The notes beneath the pieces are model-generated. The model was given only the letters and a program-made list of their open reading frames with translations, was not told the DNA's origin and searched no databases. A DNA stretch of 64,000 bases. Source: Riptortus pedestris. Lineage: Eukaryota > Arthropoda > Insecta > Hemiptera > Alydidae. Made by a program: the position numbers and the translations under genes. The stretch covers positions 86,642,001 to 86,706,000 of the forward strand of contig CM032231.1 of assembly GCA_019009955.1 (NCBI GenBank), read 5' to 3'. Of this stretch, positions 26,800-38,915 are shown piece by piece; the stretch's first letter is position 1, and each line of letters starts with the position of its first letter.

Positions 26800-27930
26800 T
26801 CATTAGCTAGCATTACCAACATTCTCCATTTCTGTTTGTCCTGAGAGATGGTTTTCCAGTCCGCTAAATGGAACTCTAGAGCGTCCTTTACTCTATCAAC
26901 CCATCACATCTTTGGATTCACTCATTCAAGGGTAACCAAACTGTTACATTCATTGTCTTATAGAGTCAGTTGAGTCATTTTTAATTATAACCACTTAGCT
27001 TTCATAATATATGAAATTGACTCCCTCATTTTATATAATCTTCTTTTGTCTTCCTTCTCCAGAGTCCTAAGTCATCATCCCACTTGGGCCTATTATGGCT
27101 CTAAGAACCTTGTGCTCAAACCTTTCTGCCATTGTTTCTGGGGTGCCTTCAACAGCCAGGTATCTTTCAATTTCAGCTGTGGTAATGGAGGCATAGAACT
27201 TTAGTTTCAAGGCTTTTGAGATTTTCCTTGATCTTAAGACTTGAGAAACCAAGAATTAAGTATGGATGGTACTAGTTATTCAAGGAATTTGAAGCTTTCT
27301 ACTGTGAAGAAAGAAAGGTCTCCTCTATACTCAAGCTACTTTCGAGATGTAGGTTACAGCTTACTACCATACTTTTCATCTGTCTACTTGCAAGCCTACC
27401 TCTTTTATTTAAATGAACTGGATACAAGCAATTACCTTGTCTCAGCCATGATTTCACATCGAATACTTCAGTAATTTCCCCTTGAACCAACTCGCCACAG
27501 TGGGATCCATATATGCCCAAATCAGTCAGATAAGTTTGTCTGGACACCCCAGTTCCATCATTATTGTCCACAGAGAGCTTCTATGAACTGAATCATAAGC
27601 TGCTGAAGTCAATGAATAGTTCGAGCACATCTTCTTCTACCTCCCACTGCTTCTCAAGTATCTGATTGAGGGTAAATATCTGATCCAATATGCTTCTTAC
27701 TCTTCTGAACCCTACCAGATAATCACCTAGGGCTGTTTCAAAATATGGGTTTATTCTGTTAAGAATTATGTAAGTCAGGGTTTGGTACACTTCTGGGAGC
27801 AGTTTACACACTCAATAGTGCAGCCTTTCTTTGGGGCCTTTATTCCATTTGTTCGAAGTTCCTCTCTTAGGATTACCGGATGTATCCAGCACATGAATAG
27901 CTTACCACTAACTTTGGACAGTTCACCAGG
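26800..27930 (-). mobile_element. LINE reverse-transcriptase remnant, broken
   Basis: Minus-strand pieces lie in RT order. First is YIILNRINPYFETALGDYLV, then GFRRVRSILDQIFTLNQILE with LFIDF (motif A Asp kept) at 27811-27593. Next come FDVKSWLRQGN (motif B-like) near 27450, then SRKISKALKLKFYASITT ... RFEHKVLRAIIGP at 27240-27070, and finally RWVDRVKDALEFHLADWKTI near 26900. The catalytic YxDD block is not seen, and several frameshifts and stops are present. The LINE type (RTE- or related) is inferred from motif style. Confidence 0.72.
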
Positions 27931-28421
27931 TAAACCACCAATCTCAGGAGTTAACTTACAATTATTGAATTATAGTTTACCATAAATATACAATTTATAG
28001 AAAATATAAAATAATTGTCACCTCTCAAATAGTAACCAGACAGGAGAACATTGCTGCTATAGAGTGAAAAATGAAAAGACAAATGCAGTAATAGTTCTTG
28101 AATTTCATTATGCAACGTGATTAAAAATTCATAGAATTGTACCACACACAAATTTTTCTCATTTAGATTGGCTTACAGATATAGATCATTCTTTTCCAGA
28201 AAGAACAAGGCTTAGAAAGGTCGATAATAGTGGAGGCAAATTGATTAAAGTTCAATAACTGGAAGGCAATGGCTCACTGATGAGTCCAATATCCACTATG
28301 GGTTGTAGCCCCACAAAAGTTAAATATTAAACATATATACTATTCGGTATTCTGTAGTATTACTACTCAGCTAACTGTCAATCACGTTCCATTCTTTTGA
28401 AATTCTAATTACTTAATAATC

Positions 28422-28499
28422 TAAATAAACGAGAGTAATTTTATTTTCTTAATGTATTTATAAATAAACGAGAGTAATTTTATTTTCTTAATGTATTTA
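28422..28499 (+). repeat. 39-bp perfect tandem duplication next to an acceptor
   Basis: Two identical 39-bp units (28422-28460 and 28461-28499), each starting TAAATAAACGAGAG. They end 44 bp before the acceptor at 28543, so they lie in the intron where a branch point would be expected. Confidence 0.9.
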
Positions 28500-28525
28500 T
28501 ATCAAAGGCTCAATTCTCATAAATG

Positions 28526-28543
28526 GTTTTATTTTGTTTCCAG
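28526..28543 (+). other. Splice acceptor of the mucin-like gene
   Basis: A T-rich tract followed by TTTCCAG just before 28544 marks an intron 3' end. It places the first in-frame Met of the exon at 28553, nine bases downstream, so at least one upstream exon (probably 5' UTR) must exist. No upstream exon could be identified by eye. Confidence 0.7.
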
Positions 28544-28552
28544 GAAATCTCA

Positions 28553-31500
28553 ATGATGGAGTACTCGCCTATGATGGTTGTGATGCTATGGGCATTGACA
28601 CCAAGCGATGCCAGCAGCGCAGCACCCCATGTACAAGAAGTACCAACTCCACCAATGACGGTTCATCAGGAGTCATACTTCACATTTAATCATGGAAAGC
28701 CTTTCCTTGCTGAGCAAGACCCACTTACAGGAGCCATCCTAAATCTCAAGACAACCCCTGTATTGGCAGATGACTATGCTTATGAAGAGGAAGAAGATGA
28801 GCCGGATGGTATAGACAGAAAAGATGGACCTAAAGTGTACACTAGAAATGACATAATTCAACCATCAAAAGACCCCGATCTTCATAAGTTCCTAAATCTC
28901 CCAGTCCATTATAGTACGAGTGGTAAATTTCCACTAATATCTAGCTCTTATGCTAATACAAAAGTGCAAGGGCACAGTGCAAACGCACACAGCAATCACA
29001 GACTTACCCCAACCAGTTCGACAACAACAGTCTCTCCTTCATACTACCCACTAAAGACTTCACCAACAACTGCTCCAACTACCACTACTACCACAACAAC
29101 AACTACCACATCTACTACTACAACTACAACTCCTAAACCAACTACAACTGCAATGAGGTTTACAACAACAAGAACAACGACAACAGCAAAACCACCACCT
29201 TCATATGAATATGAATATGAATACGATTATGATCACGAACCAGAAAATGACAAGAAAACAACAACCCAAAAAATTTTAGACTTTTTTGAAAAAGACTACG
29301 CATTTTTGGGAGCTTCAGAAGAAGAAAGGAACACAACAAAGGTTGAGTACGTAATGCCATCATCACCTGAAAAATCTCAAAAAGAAAAAGAAACCATGAT
29401 ATCACCAAACAGCAATTTATTCATACCTGGAGATTATCTAAAACCAAATTCATTAGAAAAGATTAATGAAAATAAAACCAATTCGACATATAATGATAGA
29501 AAAGAAGCAATTCTTCCAGAAAATTCTACAGAACTGAAAAAAACCACTAATGAAACAAGTCTGGTAAACTCTGAGACTTATTCAGTTATGAACACAACAA
29601 ATAATGATAATGATAATGAAAAACATACATTCGACAAAGAATTAGAAAAAGAGAAAGAAAAGGAGAAGACAGAAGAGCCAATTCAATTTGTGACTACAAC
29701 AAAAATAGAAATAGAAACAACAACACCTAAGATGGAGTCTAGTTCAACAAAAACACCAATGAAAGATCAAAAAATTCCATTCTTCCCCACATTACCATCT
29801 GATTTAAGGGAAAACATTTTTGGAATATCAAATAAACCAACCGAAACAATGACAAAGTCGACCCAAGATGTCAGAGATAATAAACCATCTGAAATGCCAT
29901 CAACACACGCAATAAAGCCTGTACCATTTCATCCAACTTCAATATACCAAGTCCATGAAAGTCAACCACAGGATTCATTACCTCAGCCAACTAGGCCAAC
30001 AGAAAATAAACAGCCATACAATCCTTATCAAAGACCATACTTAACCAATTCAGATGTACCACCTGAAATGTTACCACCAGTTAGGCCTTCAGGAACAACA
30101 TATCATCAAAGACCACAAGAAAGACCATCATCTGATTCATATACTTATCGACCAATAGATTCTTTTCACCATGCACAAAATCAACCAGTAAATAACAGAC
30201 CAATGGAAACAATAGGAAATCAACCACCAAATGATCACCATTTATTGAGACCACATTCAGAAATGAGGCCATTTGAATCACAACCAACTGCAGCATCATC
30301 ACAAACACAGAGGCCAACTGATACAAGGCCACATGAAAATATGCAAAGGCCAGATGTCAAAATATCAAATAGGCCAATAATGCCAGAACTTCCTTCAAAC
30401 CACCCAACAGAATCATCAATTTCACATCACAACAAACCTTATGAAGTGGTCCCTCCTTACAGACCAGAGTATCCTCATGTTAATCCAACAGACAATGTAT
30501 TATTAAATAGGCCACAAGAGATGCCACAGAAACCGGTAACCCAAAGACCACTTGGTCGTCCTGATGAGAGATATCCTCCTTACAACCCAATAAGGCATCA
30601 AGAAATGAAACCTGAACAGAGGCCACAACAAATTCCTGAATACAGACCCTTAGGGGCAAGACCTGAAGAACAAAGACCTCAAAATATTAAGCCTGAACAG
30701 CGACCACAACACATCCCTCAATATAGACCTCTTGGACCAAGACCAGAAGAATCGAGACCTCAAGAAATAAAACCTGAATCGAGGCCACAGCATATCCCAG
30801 AATACAGACCCATTGCACCAAGACCTGAAGAAACAAGGCCTTCAGGCATCCAAGAGTTTAGTGTAGGACTAGGAACAAGGATCCCAGATGTTAACAGTAA
30901 TAGACAAGAAAACCCTGCATTCAACAACAACAAATACCAAGTTCAATTCACTCAACCTTCAAAAGTTGAAAATCATTTCATTAAAGTATCTCCAGGGCAA
31001 GAAAATCCCAGTTACTCACTGCAAACTTCATTTTCAATAGGAGTACCTCCTCCAGATGAAGTAGAAGGTCAAGGAAGTGTTATATCGGCAAGTGTGGGAT
31101 CTACTGGAAATAAAGGAGTTGGACAGGTTTTGTTTCCAGACGAAGCTGAAAAGCGCCCTTGGGCCCACCAAGAAGAAAAAAGACCTACTCCACCTGTCTC
31201 AGAAGCTGAAAAGTACCCAAGACCTCCTTGGGAGTCTCATCTTAAGCCTCCATTAGTATTTAATCACTTAAAGAAAGAGCCTTTCTTACACAAAAGGCCA
31301 AAACCTGCAAGGCCAGATTTACCAAATATTCTTCCACAATTCCGTCCAAATGCAAAAATTGGTCATGCAGAACCTCATGTTTATTTGAAAACACCTCTTG
31401 ACACTCTTCAGCCACCACCACTTCCTAGACCACAGTTTCTTCGAGCAGAGCCACCTATCCCCGATGAAGAAATGCCAATTCACAGAAGGAATGGTCAAAC

Positions 31501-32320
31501 TACACGAGTAGTTCCAATACAGCCAATTATACCAAACCCTAAAAGAGGTTCACTAAGGTCAGAAGATGAAAAAACAGACCCTGTGTTTGTAGTTTACCCA
31601 AGTAATAATGCCCAAGATGGAGTTGTAGTTGGAACTAGAGGACCACAAAGACCATTACCACCTGATAACTTGGATATTGAAGACTCGTTTCCTTTAGATA
31701 ATAATAAAAACTTTCAGGCTCGAGTAGACACACCTATTTTAAAAGTAAAGCCCACAAAGCCCGTAATAAAAAATGAATTTCCTTATCCTTTGATCAAACC
31801 AACTGAAGTTGAAGAAAAACCATCAACTACAGGCATAAAGGAATATACAGCATTTAGCCCAACTGTCCCTCCTACAGAAAAAGAACATGATACAGAAATT
31901 AATATAATTCCTTATTTACAAGATTACATGCCTTTTGCAACCAAAAAGCCAACACAAGATCCACCCAAGTGGAATGTTGGAGATGACATAAAGCCTATAT
32001 CAGTGACATTGAAAACACAGAAAACAGAGGAAACTACAGCCAAAATAGACAATCATAAATCTGAGGAGTCTCCCACTCCTCAGGACTTTCAAGCACCATT
32101 TCACGCAAGTTTGAGTGCTCCAAACCAAGGGTGGAGTGTTGTTAGACCAAGACCTGAGCCAGAAAAGGAAGAAGAAACCACAACAATTAAAGCTGTAGAA
32201 GAAGAAAAAGGGAAATTTGATATTCAAAACTTTAAACCACAACTTTTTGGAGGATTCAAGCCAATAATTCCTCCAATTGAAGATAAGGAACCAATTAAAC
32301 ACGACAAAGAAAATATATGA
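28553..32320 (+). CDS. Secreted Pro/Thr/Glu-rich, mucin-like protein (large 3' exon)
   Basis: An uninterrupted frame of 1,255 codons ending in TGA. The frame is open upstream of 28553, but the sequence just before 28544 is a strong splice acceptor (TTTTGTTTCCAG), so the first Met after it (MMEYSP, 28553) is taken as the start. An upstream coding exon cannot be excluded. Residues 1-25 resemble a weak signal peptide (MMVVMLWAL then small residues). Next come an acidic patch (about 73-86), a possible conserved block (HKFLNLPVHYSTSGKFPLIS), a poly-Thr tract (about 160-206), a Tyr/Glu/Asp run (about 208-217), Lys/Glu stretches with several N-x-S/T sites, and a long Pro/Arg/Gln-rich region with three 27-residue repeats (679-759). 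I see no cysteine. This composition suggests an O-glycosylated, disordered extracellular or cuticle-associated protein. I do not recognise the family, and the role is inference from composition alone. Confidence 0.85.
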   Translation: MMEYSPMMVVMLWALTPSDASSAAPHVQEVPTPPMTVHQESYFTFNHGKPFLAEQDPLTGAILNLKTTPVLADDYAYEEEEDEPDGIDRKDGPKVYTRNDIIQPSKDPDLHKFLNLPVHYSTSGKFPLISSSYANTKVQGHSANAHSNHRLTPTSSTTTVSPSYYPLKTSPTTAPTTTTTTTTTTTSTTTTTTPKPTTTAMRFTTTRTTTTAKPPPSYEYEYEYDYDHEPENDKKTTTQKILDFFEKDYAFLGASEEERNTTKVEYVMPSSPEKSQKEKETMISPNSNLFIPGDYLKPNSLEKINENKTNSTYNDRKEAILPENSTELKKTTNETSLVNSETYSVMNTTNNDNDNEKHTFDKELEKEKEKEKTEEPIQFVTTTKIEIETTTPKMESSSTKTPMKDQKIPFFPTLPSDLRENIFGISNKPTETMTKSTQDVRDNKPSEMPSTHAIKPVPFHPTSIYQVHESQPQDSLPQPTRPTENKQPYNPYQRPYLTNSDVPPEMLPPVRPSGTTYHQRPQERPSSDSYTYRPIDSFHHAQNQPVNNRPMETIGNQPPNDHHLLRPHSEMRPFESQPTAASSQTQRPTDTRPHENMQRPDVKISNRPIMPELPSNHPTESSISHHNKPYEVVPPYRPEYPHVNPTDNVLLNRPQEMPQKPVTQRPLGRPDERYPPYNPIRHQEMKPEQRPQQIPEYRPLGARPEEQRPQNIKPEQRPQHIPQYRPLGPRPEESRPQEIKPESRPQHIPEYRPIAPRPEETRPSGIQEFSVGLGTRIPDVNSNRQENPAFNNNKYQVQFTQPSKVENHFIKVSPGQENPSYSLQTSFSIGVPPPDEVEGQGSVISASVGSTGNKGVGQVLFPDEAEKRPWAHQEEKRPTPPVSEAEKYPRPPWESHLKPPLVFNHLKKEPFLHKRPKPARPDLPNILPQFRPNAKIGHAEPHVYLKTPLDTLQPPPLPRPQFLRAEPPIPDEEMPIHRRNGQTTRVVPIQPIIPNPKRGSLRSEDEKTDPVFVVYPSNNAQDGVVVGTRGPQRPLPPDNLDIEDSFPLDNNKNFQARVDTPILKVKPTKPVIKNEFPYPLIKPTEVEEKPSTTGIKEYTAFSPTVPPTEKEHDTEINIIPYLQDYMPFATKKPTQDPPKWNVGDDIKPISVTLKTQKTEETTAKIDNHKSEESPTPQDFQAPFHASLSAPNQGWSVVRPRPEPEKEEETTTIKAVEEEKGKFDIQNFKPQLFGGFKPIIPPIEDKEPIKHDKENI
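29071..29160 (+). repeat. Poly-threonine (ACN)n coding tract
   Basis: A run of mixed ACT/ACA/ACC codons gives an almost pure Thr tract with one Ser and a PKP break. Codons are mixed rather than a pure triplet repeat, so the amino acid rather than the DNA appears to be what is conserved. Thr runs of this kind are typical O-glycosylation sites in mucin-like proteins. Confidence 0.8.
30587..30829 (+). repeat. Three 81-bp tandem coding repeats in the mucin-like gene
   Basis: Units at 30587-30667, 30668-30748 and 30749-30829 encode 27-residue repeats around the core RPQHIPEYRPLGPRPEE. The second and third are nearly identical in protein, while the first is more diverged. The units stay in frame and differ mostly at synonymous or conservative positions, as expected of an expanding extracellular repeat domain. 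Confidence 0.85.
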
Positions 32321-33760
32321 GAAACAAAAAATGGTTATGCATAGCCAATTTAGTCACTGATTGAATTTGTAGCAATCTGAGAGACTCAAATGCAGTACTG
32401 AGCAATGCGTACGGAATTGTGAGCTTTAAATATTTCTTAGATCTATCATCAGAATTACTCATATGTTTTTGAATTATAGACTGTTGTAATACTGTTTTGT
32501 ACATATTAATAATTTTATCATGATTAAGTATTTAAGAAATATGTACAAAGTGATGGTAATCCAATTATTTGGATATGAGAGAATGACACAAAATGAGATT
32601 GAAGAGTAGTTGAACTAGTTTATACATATATTCTATATAAACAATAGAAAATGTATAATGTTACAAGAACCACAATTAATGGTTCAGAAGTAATTGAGAC
32701 CAGAAAGCTCAGCCGAATGAATGTAATTTAACAATATATGAAATGAAAGCGAATTGGTGAGTTGAAGAACAGTATATCACATCAAAACGCCATAATCTAT
32801 TTTTTGTTGAAATTGATTAACAGTACAATGTCAAAGAGTAACTAAACAACATGAACAAAAATATAAGCAAGCTTTTATTAAAAACCTTGGATGAAATTAT
32901 TACTATTTTTTGACTCATTGATTTAAATAATTCATGAATTTGAGGTGTATGAACCACTGCGAGAAACTTGAAAAATAACAAGAAAAACACAGCTGTAATA
33001 GGGCAAAAGGAAATCACAAACTAGACCAAGTCAAAGTACAAATCCTTTATACAACAATATCTCTTAATCTTTTGCCTTGTTTAACATGATTGCTTTAGAT
33101 CGAATGGTTATGAAGAGTTCAAGACTCATCTTATCATTGACTGCAAATATATTAGTACAGACAATACTATGTGATTATTAAATAAAAATGGATTTGTATT
33201 AGTATTGAGTAAGTTGAGAAAATTCATATTTGTAAATATGAATATGTTTGTGCCTAAAAAAATATTCGTAGAAAATAATAGTCAGGAGATATACCCATCT
33301 TTGGGAAGGACTACATCTCACCAGTGCAATCCAAAGGAAAGAGAAAGGAAAACAAAACTAGTAAGAACTCAAAGTGCATGTGTCTTTAATGATACAAACG
33401 TACATAATTATTTGTGAAAATAAAAATGATTTCATTTTGTGATATATTCTTTTAGAAATAATGGGGAAGAAGTGGTGAAGGGTACAAATATTGGGGTATA
33501 AAATACTACATTTTGTAAAATATGTAAATGTTGTATTTTATACAATTAACAAATAAATCTTAAATTATACTTGTATAATACCAGTTTGTAAAGTAGAAAT
33601 GTCTAGTTATGACCATTTTATAATGTAATAGGATTTTAAAACCCATTTTGCTACAAACATTTATTGCAATAACCTGTTATCAGGAACCTGAACACACAGT
33701 GAATTTTCATTTTTCTTAGGCTGAGTGAACAAAGAAAAAAAGTGTACGTGCTTAAGTGTT
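32321..33760 (+). other. Probable 3' UTR of the mucin-like gene
   Basis: AT-rich sequence after the TGA with no recognisable coding or transposon content. Several AATAAA hexamers near its end support transcription through it. The extent is inferred. Confidence 0.4.
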
Positions 33761-33766
33761 AATAAA
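33761..33766 (+). terminator. Candidate poly(A) signal of the mucin-like gene
   Basis: AATAAA followed by a T/GT-rich stretch (GGTTGGTTCCTTTGTTGCTG). Earlier AATAAA hexamers occur at 33181, 33419 and 33552, so the 3' UTR would be about 0.9 to 1.5 kb and the site choice is uncertain. Confidence 0.4.
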
Positions 33767-34707
33767 GCTTTAATTTATAGTCACGGTTGGTTCCTTTGTT
33801 GCTGTATGCTTTATGACATGGGTATTATTACATTTGTAGTAAGTGCTTAATAATAACAATCTATCGGAATAATTTGTTTGTCAAAATTTTAAGCATTAAT
33901 ATTTAAATATTAAAAAAAACCAAAATTGCATTAGGCAAACTATATACTATGGCTAGGCATACTAAAACCAATAGAAACATTTAATAAAATAAGTTCATAC
34001 AGCAACTTGCTTAAACATTAATTTGAGACATGCAATGATAGTAGCAAATATGGTAATATATAAATGTTCTTATTTAAACTAGAATTTAATATTTAATAAA
34101 GGTATATATTAGAAGCCTTAATGGAAGCATATAATTTACCTTTAAATAACATCACTTAGTATAAGTTGTACTTATTGTTGCCTTATAAACATAAATATAT
34201 TTATTTTAAGTGTACATAGCTAGTCACAATAATATTATAGTAAATATACACATATATTATATAAATAATTAAAATGGAATGAACACTATTTTAAGCCAGT
34301 ATAAGGCATGCACATTTTATAGTGTGCAAGACAGCTACAAAAACTGCCTTTCTTTAAATTAATGTTATTTATAAATTATTTTTACAAATATGTAAGATAA
34401 ATCTTATTTATTTTGCACATTTTATACATAATAAAATATAAAACATTTGTAAAATATATTTTTCTTTGATAAAGCTCCTTAAACAATCAACAAATATTCA
34501 ACAATTGAGTATGAAAAATGCGCTTATTTGATAAAGCCATGAAATTCCTGAGGAATTTTCAGTTAAAACAGGCACACTTTATATACTAATAGAAAAACAC
34601 GGCATTAGCAAATATTTCAGCACATCAATATTAAATGCAAGACAGAGCTCTATATATACACTTATTAATTCTCTGTGTATGTTGTGTATGCACACAAACA
34701 TGTGTTT

Positions 34708-34709
34708 AT

Positions 34710-34753
<44 letters not shown>
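34708..34753. repeat. (GT)n microsatellite
   Basis: TG dinucleotide run in AT-rich DNA downstream of the mucin-like gene. Confidence 0.9.
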
Positions 34754-34756
<3 letters not shown>

Positions 34757-35708
34757 ACAATATCTACAACTAGGCAATAATAAATAGTATCTAATATAAA
34801 TTATATTTGGGACTCAATCAAAATAGAACTTAATAAAATAATAAACCTTATTTTAAATGTCTTGCTCAATTACTTGAAATAAAAAAGATGATCAACATTT
34901 TGTTGGTAACTTAAAAACTAATTTATTGTCAACAGTTTTGTACATAAGTAACATCAATTTTGTTTCCAATGTTAAGCAGCAAAATGAAAAACAAACTCAA
35001 TACAACTTAACATTAATAAAATTGTATCATTTCACAATTTTATTTTGCTTAAGACACTATGATATTATGCGATGTCAGGAAAGTTGGTATCGTAGTATTT
35101 ACTTCAATGAAATTGAACTTTGCCATTAAGTGAGAAGCCTAAATTTAAGAGGATAATGGAAACTTTTGTTGATAACGCAATGCTCCATTTTGAATGTTAT
35201 CGGTACTCTAACATAAGAGTCATCTCCTTTAGTTGTTTTGAAATGCTTATGAAATTTCTATTCTTTATATTGCTGATTTTGATCATACAAACAAATAATT
35301 AAGATAAGCCTCTTTAATATCTATTGATATTGATACTCTCTGCTTAATACCTTTTTTTTCAATTATGCTTGTATACCTCCCATCCCATAAAAAAACAAAC
35401 AAGGTAATCATCTTCAGGGTACGTTAGAACAATAGATCCTACACATAAAGTACAGCTGCACTTAATAGTTAGTTAATAAAATTCAATTTTTCATTGGATG
35501 CTTAATATTACATCAACGTGGAATAAATAATTATCAAATATATATTTAGTCACAAATAGAGATAAATACATTTATATAAAAGAATTTGTGAACCACAGAC
35601 ATTAATCCTGGCAATGCACATTTTCAAAGAGATAGAAATGAATGGAATTGAATAAAATATCCCTTTTGTATGCATAACTGAAAAAAGTTATATGACCAAA
35701 CCAACATT

Positions 35709-35864
35709 TGGGAAATCTGTAAAGTTTACGGAGCACTTGTGTGACAGATTTTTAACAGAGTTCCTTTAAGGAAAATAGCATTCGAGGTTTTACTTATGAG
35801 ATTTTCGAAAAATGTTGTTAAATATCTATTGATTGATTCTATCTAGGAGATCAGGTCAGTATAA

Positions 35865-35915
<51 letters not shown>

Positions 35916-36477
35916 CATACATACATTTGTGTTATGTTAATACTCTAGCAGCTGAAATAAATGTTTCTTGATCATGACCAATCTCTATATTTAAGGTTTC
36001 ATGTAAAACTCAATTTCATGTTCATTTATGGCTGATATCAGAGTAGGAGTGAGTGTTTTGAAAAGAGGTAAAATAAGAAAAAAATGAAATATCTCCGCTA
36101 TTGTGAGTAAGATCAAAAAATGTTAATAACTAATCTTGTTAAAAAGGCAATATTCTACAATTTCTGTGATATAAATTTTTCTCTAAGCCTCAATTGAACT
36201 ATTCAATTCACATTAAAAATATATCGTGAAATATATTATTCTAAGCTTAAACACAACAAATTGTTTCCATCGGACTTTATTAAGTGAGATCATGGATAAA
36301 TTTTATGTCATCAATCAACATTTTATACTCCAGAAGCCTGAATCGCTATTACATCAATACTGTACTCAATATGTAACCATTTCATGCAAAACTAAACATC
36401 ATGATTTTTAATGGATGAAATAAGTCCAGAGTTGGGGGTTCAGAGAAGGAGTATAACACATAATCTCATAGCATGTG

Positions 36478-36532
<55 letters not shown>

Positions 36533-36870
36533 TCATTGTTATAAATCGGATCGTAAAATAACTTATAACCCAACATAACAGAGTTATGTACTACAATTAT
36601 TTCTCTACATTTTTTTCTCTAATTTAATTAATAATCTAGTTATTTGTACTTTTTTTTTTTTCAACTCTTAATTAACACCCACTCCTACTAATACAATTTT
36701 CACAAAAAGCAACTGAATCAATAAAATCTTACACACACCTCATATTTCAAGTCATGTTCACATAACCCTCTTATTTCAGGAGAAATAGAGAATAGAATGT
36801 GATAGGATTTTATCTCATCAGTGTGTTACAAGGAAAGTATGCTTAATTTACAAAGCTCAAGGAGGTGGAA
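35709..36870 (+). mobile_element. Helentron-like elements, decayed tandem
   Basis: A decayed 3' end (GGAAATCTGTAAAGTTTACGG ... TGTGACAGATTTTTA) is followed at once by the 5' start of a second divergent copy. That copy has two (TA)n tracts (35866-35911 and 36483-36530) and ends near AGTATGCTTAATTTAC. Confidence 0.45.
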
Positions 36871-37117
36871 TATTTTGTTTGTAAAGCCTCTAAAACACGT
36901 GATAAACGGCACTAAACATACAGGGCAGAGTTTATAAACAAGTAGTATGTGAAAAACAGTAGATTTATTTCATTAACAGAAGCAATAATGAATTAAGGTT
37001 AAAAAACTTTATTTGAGCCAAAAATACACTTTATATACTGAAGAATGTGATGTTTTCCAATTAAAAAAGAAGAACAGTGTACAAAAGTTCCCGTCGGAAG
37101 GTTTCTTACTATCATTT

Positions 37118-37329
37118 GTATTTATTCACTTATAATTCACAGTGGTGTTGTGTCATCAGTATGTAGATTTATTTATTGTTAAACTTTGCGAGGGGAATCT
37201 GCTTAGTTTACGCAGCCCCTTTGTGATCTTCTATAGGTAGGATCGATGGACATTTGAAGAAATGATTTGAAAGTCGCATTACAAGTATAATCGCAATAGC
37301 TGATTTCCCTTAACGGGAATCTGCTAAGA
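37118..37329. mobile_element. Chimeric Helentron-like remnant: + 3' end fused to - 5' end
   Basis: Plus-oriented 3' sequence (GGGAATCTGCTTAGTTTACG ... CAGCCCC) is joined within a few bases to the minus-oriented 5' region (TAGGTAGGATCGATGGACAT ... GGGAATCTGCTAA). It looks like two facing copies with everything between deleted, or a template switch. Confidence 0.6.
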
Positions 37330-38915
37330 TGATTTGACACTCAAAAGACAAATTATTAACATAATTTTTAAATATAAAGGAATTTTGTAATCAAACTGTA
37401 TTTTTGAGTGTGTCACTATATTAATAAAATTGCTTTAGCAATTAGTAAATACATTTACATTAATTCAGTTGAATATATGAGAATTTCTTCCCCCTCCCAC
37501 CCACTCTTTCTGCTTCATCAGGATCTTTAAATGATCGCAGCCATTTTATATATATTTTTTTTAATTGAAAACAACAATTTTATATTCTGAAATTTGAATT
37601 TATGGTAGGAACATCTAAAAAAAAATTTAATAAAAGTAAATCTGTTAAGCATTTCAACTGTAGAACCCAAAAGGCACAAAACACTCACTAAATTATTATT
37701 ATATACAGAAAATATCGGTGGCATAGGTGAAGAACAGGGTGAATGATTCCACCAAGATATTCGGACTATATAGGAACGATTCCAGGGTTGCTGGGGTGCA
37801 CGTTTGATGGTCAATTTCTGTTGGAGTATTCAGAGTAGCACTTCATCATTCAAAAACAGTAAAAAAATCATATAAAAGAAAATCCTAGTGTAGAGATTTT
37901 TTGTACTTTTTTAAAAAAAGTACTTTTTTTTTTTTTTCAAAAACACCCCTCCTTATAATTCAAAAACTAAAGCCAACCCAGAAAAACTGATTATATATTT
38001 GAAATCAGCATCAAAAACTAGCTCAGAATCATATGAAATGTTCCATGCAACAGACATGCTGTTGGGTTGGTTATAATTAACCTCAAAAAGATACAAACTT
38101 CAATAAGAAATAAAAACTTTGAATAAAATCAGGGCTAAAATTCAGCATATTAACTACAATTGAGGAAATTATTTAAATAAAGCCAAAATCTAAATAGAAA
38201 AACTTTGGTAATTTCATCATGATTGCCACTAAACTTTACAATATGATAAAACTAAACTAAAAAACACAATTAGAATGAAGTGCAGCTATAAAAGAAAGAA
38301 AATCAATATTAATTTCTTAAATCTAACCTTAAGTATACAATTTAAAAATATTTCATTCTATAAAATTCACAGCAATGACAGTAATTGAGCAGAGACATAT
38401 TTAATAAACTTTTTAAATAGTAATACACAATTCAATAGCCTAAACATTCATTTTTCAATGATTTCATTATATATAAAAATATAAGGATTAAAGCAAAGTA
38501 TAATTTAAAATTGTTGTCTTCATCAGCTGTGTAATAAATTAAACAATATGGGAATTAAAATTAAGGATTGTGTGGCATGTTTTAACATTTCAAATAAATA
38601 AAATTACTAATAAAGATAAAGTTACCAATTAAACATAAATCCCTTTTTGATAGATTTATAATATTATAACAACAAAATAATAAGCATTGGGTAGTTATAA
38701 CAGTATCTTTACTAGAAACTGGAAAGGGATCTCCAAAGTGAAGAGCATGGGTCTAAGGATCAAGAGGTATAGGTGTAGGAATCAAGAGCAGAAGGACAGT
38801 AGTGTTTAATACCGTGATCCTAAATTATTGTACTATGCTAAAATAGAAGTTTGATATTCTTTCTATGCAGATTTGACATTGAAACTCTTATAGTCAAATC
38901 GATAAACACAAAATT

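Noticed and set aside
29160..32302. Several minus-strand frames inside the mucin-like exon
   Set aside because: They are antisense shadows of a repetitive, biased coding sequence.
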